DNA from: Dolomedes plantarius
Taxonomy: Eukaryota; Arthropoda; Arachnida; Araneae; Dolomedidae
Assembly (NCBI GenBank): GCA_907164885.2
Contig: OU015499.1
Span: 160,290,195 to 160,354,194 of the forward strand
DNA length: 64,000 bases
Reading direction: 5' to 3'
In this document: one piece after another, positions 22,601 through 35,900 of the stretch
How positions within the stretch are numbered: position 1 is the first letter of the stretch
Layout of the letters: each line of letters begins with the position of its first letter
Position numbers and translations under genes: made by a program
Notes under the pieces: generated by a model
What the model was told of the DNA's origin: nothing
The model's database searches: none
The model's input: the letters and a program-made list of their open reading frames with translations, nothing else

Positions 22601-25600
22601 TGGTCCTTCGTAGCTTAGGCCATAAAAACAATAATATTCAATCACATTAGAAAGAAGTACAATAATTTCAGCCATTTAATAATGGCTAAATTGTGGGCAT
22701 GGTGGCCCAGTTGGCGAAAGCTTCGAGCCAGTGATCTGAGGGTTGCAGGTTCCATGCCAGTCGTGACAAAATCCACCACCGTACGTAAAATCTGTCATGG
22801 CTGCAATGTCCTCCAAGTTCTCAAATTTACCTCTGGAGATGTGGGGTCAAATGTTCCAGTCTCGTCACTTGACTGGGTTCTAAATTACAGGACTGGCTTG
22901 TAGGGGGTAATGCTGGCCACCTATATGGAGCCCCCTTAAATGAATGGCCAGCAGTTTCGCCTTTTACCGAGAACAAATGGCGTTATAGCCAATCTTCCAG
23001 GAATTTGTAATAAATAAAGGCTAAAATATAAAGACAGCAGATAGTTTCAAAAACAGCATAGGGAATCCATTTCTCAAAGATTAGAAACTTTAAAACTTCC
23101 CTGAACTGATTCTCTAACAGGCAATAAAGCAGTTAAGGTAATGCTAAAAGGCAACATACCTGGTATTTTGCACTTATCTTGAGCCCTGCCCAAGCAGCAA
23201 ACTTCAGATTTTCTTTCTTCTTCAAAGCAGAACATTTAGGTGATGCAGCAATATTGCTTGCCGACTGGAAGAAAAGACGACACATTTCAAAGAGAGTGAA
23301 AAGAACTGATACAATGCTTTAAGCTCTCAAAAACATTTTTGTGCATTTTTAAAGTAACGAGTATCCATATATTGCTTTTAAGAATATTTTATGACAGAAA
23401 AACACTCTACACCCATACCTCACTTTACGGCCTACATGCGTCCCGGAAAAGTTGACCGTAAAGCAAAAAGCCCTATAATGAATCAATTATTTTGATATAA
23501 ACCCATACAAATTTAATTGGATCTGTTTCAATTTTTTATAAATAATATAGCTTTGAGTTCATAAAGCATTTTGTTCTTTTTATTTCCTATAAAAATGCTG
23601 ACATAAAAATAAAAGTACAAAACTTTGTAATAAACAGAAATTCAAAAATAAACATATAAATTAAAAACAAAAGAAATCATATGCACATATGTATACATAT
23701 AAAAACCATTAAATAAAATGTTTGAAAACTGTTTTAATGTGATGACGAACATTAACATGAAGAATCACTAAGCTATAATATGCTGCCATCATCACTTTCC
23801 GCCATTGTAGCCATATAACAAAATATTGTGGGCCATAAATCCAAAAATGCCGCTATAACGGCCATAATTAAAAAAGGCTGTTATAGCGAAATGCTGTATA
23901 AAGAGCGGCCATATAACGAGGTATAGGTGTATTTGCATTTACTTTCCTCAGATGCTAAACAAAGTTACATAATAAAGGCAAGAAAAAGGAGGTGAAGAAA
24001 GCAAAGCATACAGTTATCAGTGACAAGTAAACAGTTTATTCTCCTGATAGATTTGCGTGATCAAATATTTTTCAAATCCCTGATAAGATTTTGTAAAAAA
24101 TTAATTTTAAAAATCTCCATGAAATATGGGAGGTGAGTGAGTTTTGTTTTTTTTATTCGGAGTGTGTGAACATTTATTTACTCTTTGACACAGAAAAATG
24201 ACTGCTTTTATGAAGCAAATATAAATACTTCTGAAGAAATAAATACAGTACAACCTCCCATAATAAATGGCCAATTTTACTTTCCCATTTTACCGACACA
24301 TGTCATTACCAAAATGATTGGTAAAAAAATGCACTTCCTTTCAGGGAAGTGACAACAGCGATTTCGAAGGCTTTCAAGTGTCTGGGAAAGAAGATGAAAT
24401 TGCATAATTAGTAGAATGTGCAAATAAAGACATTAATTTTGATAAATCAGACATACAGGAAGTTTTAGACATCAATGAAAATGTGCCGATCATTGGTTCA
24501 TTGAGCGATTCTAAAATTATTGATAGTGTGGTAAATAAAGGTTATGATGACAGCAATCGTGAAAGGGATTCAGAATGCCCCGAAAACGAAAGAATGTCAA
24601 CGGAAGACCTGATAAAATCATTAAACAATATAATGCTTAGAACACCGGATTTTTATATCGGAACACGAAATTATGGCACTATGTAAGATTCGAGAAAAAA
24701 TAATTTCTAATAAGCTGAAGCAACAGACATTGACTGAAATGTTAAAATTATAATGTAATTATACATTCTGTATTTAAGTTTATTTAATAATTAAACCATT
24801 TTACATGCTTTTTTAAGTGTGTATCTTTCTCCTAAAATTTTGTAGTGTTAGTTAAAAACCTCTCAAATCCGGAAAATTTCCAAATCCAAAATTGCAGTGT
24901 CCTGAATGATTCTGGATTTGGGAAGTTGTACTGTATTATGTGAAAAAACACACTGACCATCCACTGATCTATCTCTTAAGAAATACTGTAAAATAAATTC
25001 TCCGAGAAATATTTTATAAAATATAAATAAATATTTCTGAAGTAATTAATATCATAATTTGAAAAAAATAACACATTGGCCATCCGCTGATCATCTGTAT
25101 GAAATATTTTACAAAGCATAGATAAATATTTTTGAGGAAATAAAATATTATAATGTTAAAAAAAAACATTGACCATCAACTGATCTACCTCTAAGAAATA
25201 TTTTATAAAGCATATAGATACCTAAACTCCAAAACCTCTCAACTGAAAAATTATAAATTTTAAAGGAGGGCTAAAAAACATTTTAACAAATAAGTCACAG
25301 CTGTTCATTAAAATGCCTTTCGAATGCACTTAACACTATTTATGGAGTTTTCTTATGAATCAGTGGATGAAAGCAGCTGTGGGTCATCATATCTATATAT
25401 ATAAAACAGTTCCGTAATTGACTGACTGACTGACATAACACACAGAACAAACCACTGGACCTAAAGGGCTGACATGTTGCATGGTGATTCTTCTTATAGT
25501 GTAGGGCTGCACTAAGAAAGATTTTAGAAATATTCTTTTGAGATTTTTAAAATTAAATTTTTAAGCTTTTTTGTAACTTTTTTTAAAGTTTGCATTTAAA

Positions 25601-28600
25601 ATAATAATTTGAGGATTATAAAATTTATATCGCGAGAAAGATCCTAAAAATTCTTATGAAATGAAATATTTTCCTGAATCATTACCTCCATTTTCTGATT
25701 TTTGGTGAATTTTTAAAGATTCATTTTTAGAATTTAATTTACTAAATGCTCATCTGTTCTTTTTGTGATACTTTAAACTGATTTTGCGTCACTTGCATAA
25801 CAACAAAATGGACAAAAAAAAAAATTTTTCTTGCTAACGCGGCAGATGATTGGACATTATCCAAAAAATATTAAAATACTGTAAAAGAAATGTTCCTCAA
25901 ACTATACTATATTCTTTAGCATGTTCTATTAGATTTAATTTTAATATTTTATTTTACATCATTTTGCTGATAAAAACATCAGTTATGTTTTTTTATAGAT
26001 AGATAGATATTTTTTTTGGCATTAATTGCATACATTGACCTTTGTATTTAATTTGAATATACTCCGTAGCGAAGCACGAGTTTATCAGCTAGTTCCCACA
26101 TAAAATGAAGAGAGCAAAAAATACTAGTTAGAGAGGTTTTGGAGTTTAGGCATCGAAAATATTTCTGAAGAAACATTAAAATATGAAAAAACACACTGAT
26201 CCTCCACTGATCTATCTCTAGTCAAATCACATCTTCTGGTTTAAAAACTACTATAATATCCAATCAATCAATTAAATCAAATCAAACTTGAGAGGGGGGA
26301 TTTTTTTTAAAAATGGCAGTACCATTAGCAGGGTATTTATTACGAGGATGATATGCTTTTTGTGAAGACCTCCTAATGGAAATAAAGTTATAAACAATTC
26401 ACTTTATAAACAAGGAAAACAAAGCACCCAAAACATAATAATTGTCTAGATCCAAACATGTGCTCTATTAATAGCTGCTCCAACTATTTGGTGGCTAAAT
26501 GAATATTCGGATAATGGATGGCTAACATGCAATTAAGGAAGATGAATATAAATAAAAAGAAAATTGAACAGAGAAAGATAATTACTAACAGGAAGAACTA
26601 ACTATCTGTTTCAATGGAGATCTCAGGGCCTTGGGATGTCTTTTGGTTAGACCTGCTTCCTATTCAGAACTATACCAATGAGTCTAGTGGTTCAATTTTA
26701 TCTTTTACCGTATTTTAATATTTTTTTTTTGTCAATTTATTTTGTTGTTATGCATATGACGCAAAATTAATTTAAAGTATCCAAAAACGAAAATAAACCA
26801 CGTGATCAGCATTTAATACATTAAACTCTAAAAATGATGCTTTAAAAATTGACCCAAAATCAGAAAATGGAGGTCAAGATTCGAAAAAGATTTCATTTTA
26901 AAGGAATTTTTAGGATCTTTCTCATGATATAAATTTTATAACCATCAGAGTATTATTTTAAATGCAAACTTAAGAAAAGTTACAAAACAGCTTAAACATT
27001 TAATTTAAAAAAATCTAAGAAGAATTTTTCAAACATCTTAGTGCACCCCTACACTATAAGAAGAATTGCAATGCAACATGCCAGCCCTTCAGGTCCAGCA
27101 GTTTGGTCTGTGCATTATCTGTCAGTCAGTCAGATACAGAACTGTTTTATATATATAGATAAATAAATAATATTAGTATAATGCAATGACTTACCAAGAA
27201 AAAACCATACAGCGATCGCATATTTCGAGGATTTAGCTTGATAGACTGTGCAAAATAAGCTCTGGCTAACTCCATGTTCTCAAAACCTCCAATAGTATAA
27301 TGGATCTGCAAAAAAAAAACACCCGCGAAAATCATTAGTTAGAAAATACATCTGAGGTAATACACAAAGGAATATCCATTTTTATAGATAAAGGAAATTA
27401 TAATTAAAACTAGTTGGTACCTGTCAAAACATGATGGCAAGATAATAAATAAATATACAAATTATACTCAACACATCATTGCCAAATGTTGAAAATCATA
27501 ATAATGCGCAGAAACAAATTAATGTGTTTAAGCGGCATTGTGCTTAGTATCTAAAGCCAGATTTAAAAATGCCACTGAACATGCACAGAAAACAATTTTT
27601 TTAAAATTGTAAATTATCGCTAATTAAAGAGCCCAAAATAAACACTTTCCATCAGGTTTAATCTTATGTTTCCCAAACATAATTATCATAAAAATAAAAA
27701 TGGCAGAGAGAGATCTAGAGAGACTCCTTGGAATAAACATGTTTATCATTCAAACATGTCATCGAGCATGCACAGAAATGGCGAGTTTCTAAAGCCAGAT
27801 TTAAACATGCCACTGAGCATACGCAGAAATCAATTTTTAATTGTAAATTATCACTGATTAATAAAAGAAGTGGTTACAAAAACCAAGTATGACACATCTA
27901 CAGATTACAGTCCTTTGTTTAAGACCAAAATGAAGTCAATGGATGCAGTAGTTTTCTCTCACGGACTGCCCAAAAAGTCGGCTTAGCAACTTAAATATAC
28001 AGATAGTGCGTGTGAAAAAAATAACTTTTTTTTTATAACCAAGAAAAATCTAACATTCAGAGAAAACTTTGCATTATCTCTTTTTTATAATTAATTCTTT
28101 AATCTATTTTAAAACTCTAGGAAATAACAAGATGCTCTCTGAAATAGAGAGATGATAAAACTTATGTATCTAAAGCCTCAAACTCACCATTTAATTGAAC
28201 ATGAATATGGATTTAATTGGCATTGCTTTTTTAAAGTCTGAATTAATAATCAATGAATTAGTTGCATATTTGCTTAGTGTCAAACAATTCCAATTCCTAC
28301 AGACTAACAATTTATAATGCCAGTAAAGAATATTGTTTCTAACTTGGGTTGTTCATCTCTACTCGTTACATCAAGTACTCGTTAAATCATTTCCAAACAT
28401 AAGAGCCCATTTCATCACATTGACCTCAATAATTCTTTCAAGATGCATTAACGATCGATCAAAGCAAAGAATTAGGTTTTTAATTTATAATACACCTGCA
28501 AAGAGAGGGAGAGCAAAATAAACTCACTTCAGCATATCTTTGATGATACAAATGATTATGTGGATTAAATAAAATAAGTTCTTCTACACAAAAAGCAGCC

Positions 28601-29868
28601 TTGTTATAATCTTGTTCTGCCAAATATAAATCAGCTAATTCCATCCAAGCTTCATGATCACTCATGAATCTAGAAAATAACAAAACAACTTCAGTATTAT
28701 ATAGCTCAAATATTTACCAGTAGCTTCAAATATTTATAATATAAATTAATTCATTTTTTAAAAATAGTAAAGTAAACCTTACCCAATAAAATAAATATGC
28801 ACTAAAAATGCTGAGAAATTAATTTACAAAGTTTCTTTAAGATTTAATTCAATAAAGGTTGGTTTGGAGCCACTTGAATTGGAGGAATAATATTGAATAT
28901 ATAAATACATTGGAACCTTGATCAATCATTCCAAAATCGTTTTCCTGTATGTGTCATTTATTTCAGCCAGTCCCCATGAAAATATCTCTTTGTTATGTTC
29001 CTGCATCCATAGTTTTTCCATATTTATCGTTCAGTGCAATCAGTCCCTTGAAAAAGGATAGATCAAAGTACCACTGTATTTATAAACGTCCCACATATTT
29101 TTAATAAATTTGAAGCATTCAAATGGCAGCTATATCTAAATATATAAAACAGTTCCATAACTGATAGACTGACATATAACGCACAGACCAAACTGCTGGA
29201 CCTAAAGGGCTGAAATGTTGCATGGCCATTCTGCTTACAGTGTAGGGATGCACTAAGAAAGATTTTTGAAAATTCTCCTTAGATTTTTTTAAAAATTAAA
29301 TTTTTAAGTTGTTTTTGTAACTTTTTAAAATTTGCATTTAAATTAATAATATGAGGGTTACAAAATTTATATCGCGAGAAAGATCCTAAAAATTCCTTTA
29401 AAATGAAATCTGTTCCGAATCTTTACCTCCCTTTTCTGATTTTTGGTGAATTTTTAAAGCTTCATTTTTGGAATTTAATTTATTAAATGCCGATTACGTG
29501 GTTGCTTTACTTTTCATGATATTTTAAATTAATTTTGCGTCACGTGCATAACAACGAAAAATTGACAAACAAAATATTGAAATAGGGTAAAAGATAAAAT
29601 TTAACCACTAGACTCATTGAGATGGAAGTTTAAGAATTTAATTCAAATGAGTATGCTTTATAGATATTAAACATATACATGAATTGTGTATATTGACCAT
29701 TGTATTTAATTTGAATATTTTCTTCTACATTATTTTGTCTATAAAAATATCCGTTATGATTTTTTTATAAATATACTTTTTGTTTTTTATGGCATTAATT
29801 GAATACATTGACCATTGTACTTCACTTGAATGTACTCTGTAGCAAAGCAAAGGTATTCAGCTAGTATA

Positions 29869-29912
<44 letters not shown>

Positions 29913-32900
29913 AGAGAGAGAGAGAGCAAACTGTACATACCCTGTACTAAACACATAAGGTTGTACATACATCTTATAACTGCGTCACTCAAAATTTAAT
30001 CAAACCGATTCATTCTCTCATTGCTGAATGTGGGAGTGACTTTAGACACAGATTTAGCTCAACTCAGTGCTTGGACCAAAGATAGTTAAATGAATAAGCA
30101 TGTCCATGGAATGCTGTATCTTTCTTTTAAAATTGTACATTTATATATCTGTTCTCAGATGGAAAAATGTTATAAGAAATTACACGACAGCAATTCTAAG
30201 ATTCAAGATGTCATGAAAAATCAGTCATTTGTTTTACATGAGCAAACATGGTACCAATGTTTGAGAGAAATAGTTGGCCATTACTTACCGTAGTTACAGT
30301 AAATAGAAAATATTGGCAAATGAGAATCCGGTATGCGAAAAACTCAATTTTTTTAAGAAAAGTTTCTTATAACATTTTGCCATCTGAGAACAGATATATA
30401 ATACTCTTTGAAGAGTAACTCAAACAAAAAGACGTACCTTATATTATCAATATGTAAAATTTAAAAGAAAAATTGGAATTCTATATCTTTCTTTTTTGTT
30501 GAAATCAGTTGAGAGCACTATAGTCCTTTTTTACTATACAAGGGATAATTAGAATGGGACCAAAAGTTTAAAGCTGATTCTGAATGGCTTCATCAATCAT
30601 CCATGCCAATAGTGGGACTCGAAATCACTTGACTCAGGAACTGAATGTCAGTGCCCTAGCCATACGGATCTTTTTTGATTGTGTATTTGTATATATAATA
30701 TTCTCTGAAAAATAACTTATACAAAAAGATATATCCTTTAATGTCAACATAAATAAACAACTAAAGACATATTATTTTTAAAAAAAAAACACCTGAATAT
30801 TTGTTAACAATCTCAATCAATTTGTACAGGTAACCCTCCTATAACACGGTAGATAGGTTCCTAGAAAATGCCGTGTTGTGTGAAACCGTGCTATATGAGA
30901 CCCAGAGACAGTTCAAAAAAGGGGGTTACGTTCTGAAAACTAATTAAAAACAAATATCTTCTTTAAAATTTCATATAAGCAACTTAATTTTTATTAAAAA
31001 TATAAATGTATGTGTAACACAAAAAGAAAAGAAACAAAAAAATATTATTTTCATTTAATGCGACTTTAATTTAATAAATTTCTTCCTCATCACTGCTCGG
31101 TACATTCAAACGAGAACGTTTTTTCGGTTGAACAATATCACTTTCATTTCAGAACCTTTTTCTTCATTTAGAATTTTGCCTTCTATCCTCTTTAAAAAAT
31201 CTGTAATTTTGGTTTATTTGCTGGTTCTTACAAGGTCATTGTAGATTCACGGTATGGAGATAGAAAATTTTGCAGCTCCCTTTTGATTTTTCGGCTTCTT
31301 TCAGCGGAAGGGTCTGCATTCTCAGATGAAAAATGATTCAAGATTTTCGGCTAAGCTTAGGCCTTCTTGTAATTTTATAGAGTTATAAATGAATAAATTA
31401 TAATTTGTCTACACATTTTCATGTAAAGCCACTATAGTTCATTATTCCTTCTTGTCATTATTTTAAGGTAATTTAGTTTTTAAATGTGTTAAACAAAAAT
31501 CGTGTTATCTAGTGCTATAGCAGTACAGTGTTGTACAAAGGTTTTCGCAATTTTTTTATTGTGTTAGAGCGAAACCGTGTTACAGGTTGCAGTGTTATAC
31601 GAGGGTTCCCGCAATTTATCTTATCGTGTTAGAGCGAAACCGTGTTGCAAGATGCCGTGCTGTAGGAGGGCTACCTGTACATTGTTTTCCTTTTGCAGCC
31701 TATTTTAACCCTTCAGCAGGCTTATCAATTTTTGGAACACCAGCAGGCAAGTGTGGCACAAAGTGCAACGTCTCTTTCAACCTTGACTATTCTTTTTGTA
31801 ATAAAAGCTTTTTTTTCATATTGAGAATAATAATTCTGCATTTTACGACAAGATATAAAATGTTGATAATATTGAGATATATTTATAATGAAAGGCCAAA
31901 GAATGCAGATACAATCGCCTTACTTCAAAACTGCCCGGTTTATTGAATCTAAGGACAACTTGCGAATAGATTCCATTTATGTTCAAAAACCTAAAAAAAC
32001 CAATGAGATTGCCCATCTTCGTGACATGTGGGATACCGTGTCATAGCTGCACATTGGATAGACTCCATCAACCCCAGCTTTTGTTGTATTGTAATCCAGT
32101 ATAATGCTGGTTTACCACAGTTAAATCATGACTACCAATGAATGGAAAGGAATACAAGAGTCAGAAAATCAGACATGCATTAGAAAGGTAGTAGCTATAA
32201 ATAGAAACTGCTTGGAACACTCAAACCTTACATGTAAAAACAAACCATTCAAAATGACGAAAATGTTGTACTTTGTACACAGGCGCTCCCGCTGAAGGAT
32301 TAAATAACTGATATGGTAACCTTTTGCAAAATCTAGCTAAAGTGGTTAAGATACTTAATATATTACTAGTTGGTACCCGTCAAAACATGACGGCTAGATA
32401 GTAAATAAATGTACTAATACACTAATTATACTCCACACATCATTGCCAAATGTTGAAAATCATAATGCTCAGAAACAAATTAATGTTTTTAAGCAGCCTC
32501 ATGCTTAGTGAGTATCTAAAGCCAGATTTAAAAATGTCACTGGGCATGCACAGAAAGCAATTTTTTATTGTAAATTATCGCTAATTGAGCAGCGGCATAA
32601 ACAATTTCCATCAAGTTTAATCTTATATTCCACAAACAAAATTATCATAAAAATAAAAATGGCAGAGAGAGAGAGAGAGAGATCTAGAAAGACTCTTCGG
32701 GATAAACGTGTTTATCATTAAAACATGTCACTAAGCATGTGCAGAAATCAATTTTTAATTGTAAATTATCGTTGAATAATAGAAATTGCAGTTACAAAAA
32801 CCAAATTTGACAAATTTAAAGATTACAATCTTTTGTTTAAGACCAGAATGAAGTAAATTGATGCAGTAGTTTTCTCTCACGGACAGCCCAAAAAGTCGGC

Positions 32901-35900
32901 TTAGCAACTTAAATATATAGATTGTCGGCCTCAAACATGACATGATATTATTCCTTTGCATTCGTGAGAAGTCATGCTTAAAGGAGAGAGAAAGACTTTT
33001 AAATTACTGATTGAATAAGACAAAATATTTAACACAGCCTACACATACAGACAAAAAATTTCAGTTAGTAAGGCTCACTTTTTTAAGTAATCTGTCAGTT
33101 CTTTAATAGCATCTGGAATTTTATTTTGAGCTTTTAAAACGGCAACTTTTCTTTTGTAAATAACAGAATTCGATTCATCATGTTGAAGAATAGAATCATA
33201 TAACTTCAAGGCATCTTCATATCTGTTAAAAGAAAAAAAAATACACTTAATACAGCTAATAAAAATTGGTACAGATATTATTTGTCAATACATATTAAAG
33301 TTGCTTGCAATGTAATCCAGATTTTGTGCTTCACAGCAGCCTTCAACATAAACTCAAAGCAACTGTATTATCCAGCTAAATGCTACTCATGATATAAAAG
33401 GCCAAAATTAAACTTTAAAATATAAATACAGCATGCAAATATCTTCATTCAGGCCATATGATTATTTTTCGATTATCAATCCTAAAACTAGAATCTCAGC
33501 TGTTAACTACCATGAATTTTTTATCTGAGCAGAAGTGATGTTATTCATGATAAGAAAATGTATTTTACTAAAATAATTATAAATTTAATAAACATTTCAA
33601 AAAGAGGATGGGACAATATGAAATATGTTGTGTGACTTAAAAATTATCTTACATTTAATTTATCAAAGAATCATCTTATATATATTTAGTCTTGAGATGT
33701 AAAACTTTACTTTCCATAAATAAGCAATTTACAACAATTTTAACTGTAAACAGAAAGAATAGAGATAATATAAACATTGAAGTTAGAAACAATCACAAAG
33801 TTTATTTTCTGAAGCCCACAAATCAGCTAAATAATTTTATAAAAACCTGAGAAAACAATTTGTTCTTTTGACAAAGTTTAATGTACTTTTCTTGTATTTA
33901 TTTATGAAAGCCCTTTCAATGTATTGAAAGATAATTTTTAAAATTCTATATACCACTTTACTTTCAAATTTTAGTAATATTCTAAGACATTTATGATAGT
34001 AAACTGATGTTATAAAAAAACTACAAGTGAACATAAATAACCATTCAACATATAAATAACAAAATGTTTATCATAATTAACAAATCATATTTAACATCCA
34101 ACAAATGGATGTTAATCAAAATTAACAAAATGTTTTCATCATCATTTCAATGAAATGACATAAAATGAAAACCAAAAACTTTAATATAAAAATATTTTAA
34201 GATCACAATTTAGCATTTTCCCAGGGTAAATCTCACTAAGTATTTTTTTAAAAAATTCTTCAAACTTACTAGAATTTACCCTTTTCTGTGTACATGAAAG
34301 CTCAGATCTATTTAACGGGGTAAGAAAATGAACTCACAACTAAAATCAAATCATCAAATAAGAAAAAAAGAAGACAGGAGGATCAAAACTTAAAAGTACT
34401 GAAAATTTCATTGTTTATTTCTAAAAACTCTCTCCTCCATTGACTAATGACCATTAATTTTGAATCTCTTCTGTATTCTACTTTAGGAAAATCATAACAG
34501 TAATTATGTATAAATATTTCCAATGTCTAACTCAAATGATATCCTAAGAGACATAATTGAAAAAATATATGGTAGGTTAAACTTTTTCTTAATAAATTAA
34601 GAAAACAAGTTAACAAATAATGATAAAAATTATTTCATATGATAGAGCAGTTCCATCTCTATATTATGTTATTTTAAAGATTTATTTAAATAAAAGGAAA
34701 AGAGAAAAAAATAACCTAGAAAAACATAAGAGTTTTACCTCTCAAGTGCTTCAAATTCCATAGCTCTTAGCTTTGTTACACGGAGGCTGCCAGGGAACTG
34801 GTGATTTAATGCATGTAAACATTCCTGTAAACCAAACATGTATTAATTCATTTTACATAACTTTTAACAATTTGCTTGAAATATCAAACTTCAGAATAAT
34901 ATCTTCCATAATTAACTACTAGAAAATCAAGTGAACAGCGGGTAACATGAAAGAAGAACACTGTATAATTTACATTATAGCCAGCTTCTTTAGCAGAAGT
35001 TTTACAAAAAAGAATGAATCTGACCTAGCATAATATATAATGTAATATTTAACAGATATGTGCAATTCTTCTACCAGTGACTGCCAATTTCGTTCCACAG
35101 AATATTTCATTGTATTAACCCCCTGACTGCTCAATTTTTGGACCAAAACTGCTTCAAAAATTGTGTATTTTTTTTATTGCAATCTAAAACTATATATATT
35201 GAAGACTTCAAATACATTTTTTTTGTAAAATAGATTTTTTTTATATAGACTTAGACAATGACAAATCATATTTGCAAAAAAATCAATTTCACATAAGAAC
35301 CAATTTTTGAAAAAACTCAATTAATTTATTATTTTTAAACGTACTTCCCTTTTAAATACATGAAATACAAAAGTAAAATATATCTACTAAGGAAAATATA
35401 CTTTAACACAAATTACCTTAAAAATTAAGTTTAGTATGATAAATCTCAAAACATGGTTCAAGGAAAAGTCGAACTTCACATTATTTGCACCAAATTTGTG
35501 TTTCTTTGTGAATTTGTTTAACAACAAACAGCACATTATCCATGCGGCTCTTTCTTTAGAGGTACTTGGCTTGTAAAACAACGGGCTATCAATCTCAAAG
35601 GGTTGAGAGTAAAACTTGGTCTTTCAGGCATACTGCTTGTATCTACAACGGAACACTTTTGGATACTTTGCTCAATCATTTGCAAACAAAACTCCAGAAG
35701 CTTTACTTTTTGTGAAGAATATAAAAGTTCCACTTCGTCTGATCTAAGAATTATCTGAAATTTTTTACATAATTCTTTCCTTGTTGATTTCTGACAATTC
35801 TTTCCTTGTTGAGAGTAGGGTAATATGATATTTCTTGGTGGCATAAATCAACATCACCCATTGTATTGTTATAGTCACAAACAACAACTATCACTATCTT

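Larger units (their letters stand above)
24936..26225. repeat. Degenerate tandem repeat of about 95 bp, split by transposons
   Basis: The phrase TGACCATCCACTGATCTATC with flanking AAATATTTTATAAAGCATAG recurs at about 24950, 25075, 25170 and, beyond the inserted element, 26195. Spacing is about 94-120 bp. Confidence 0.6.
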
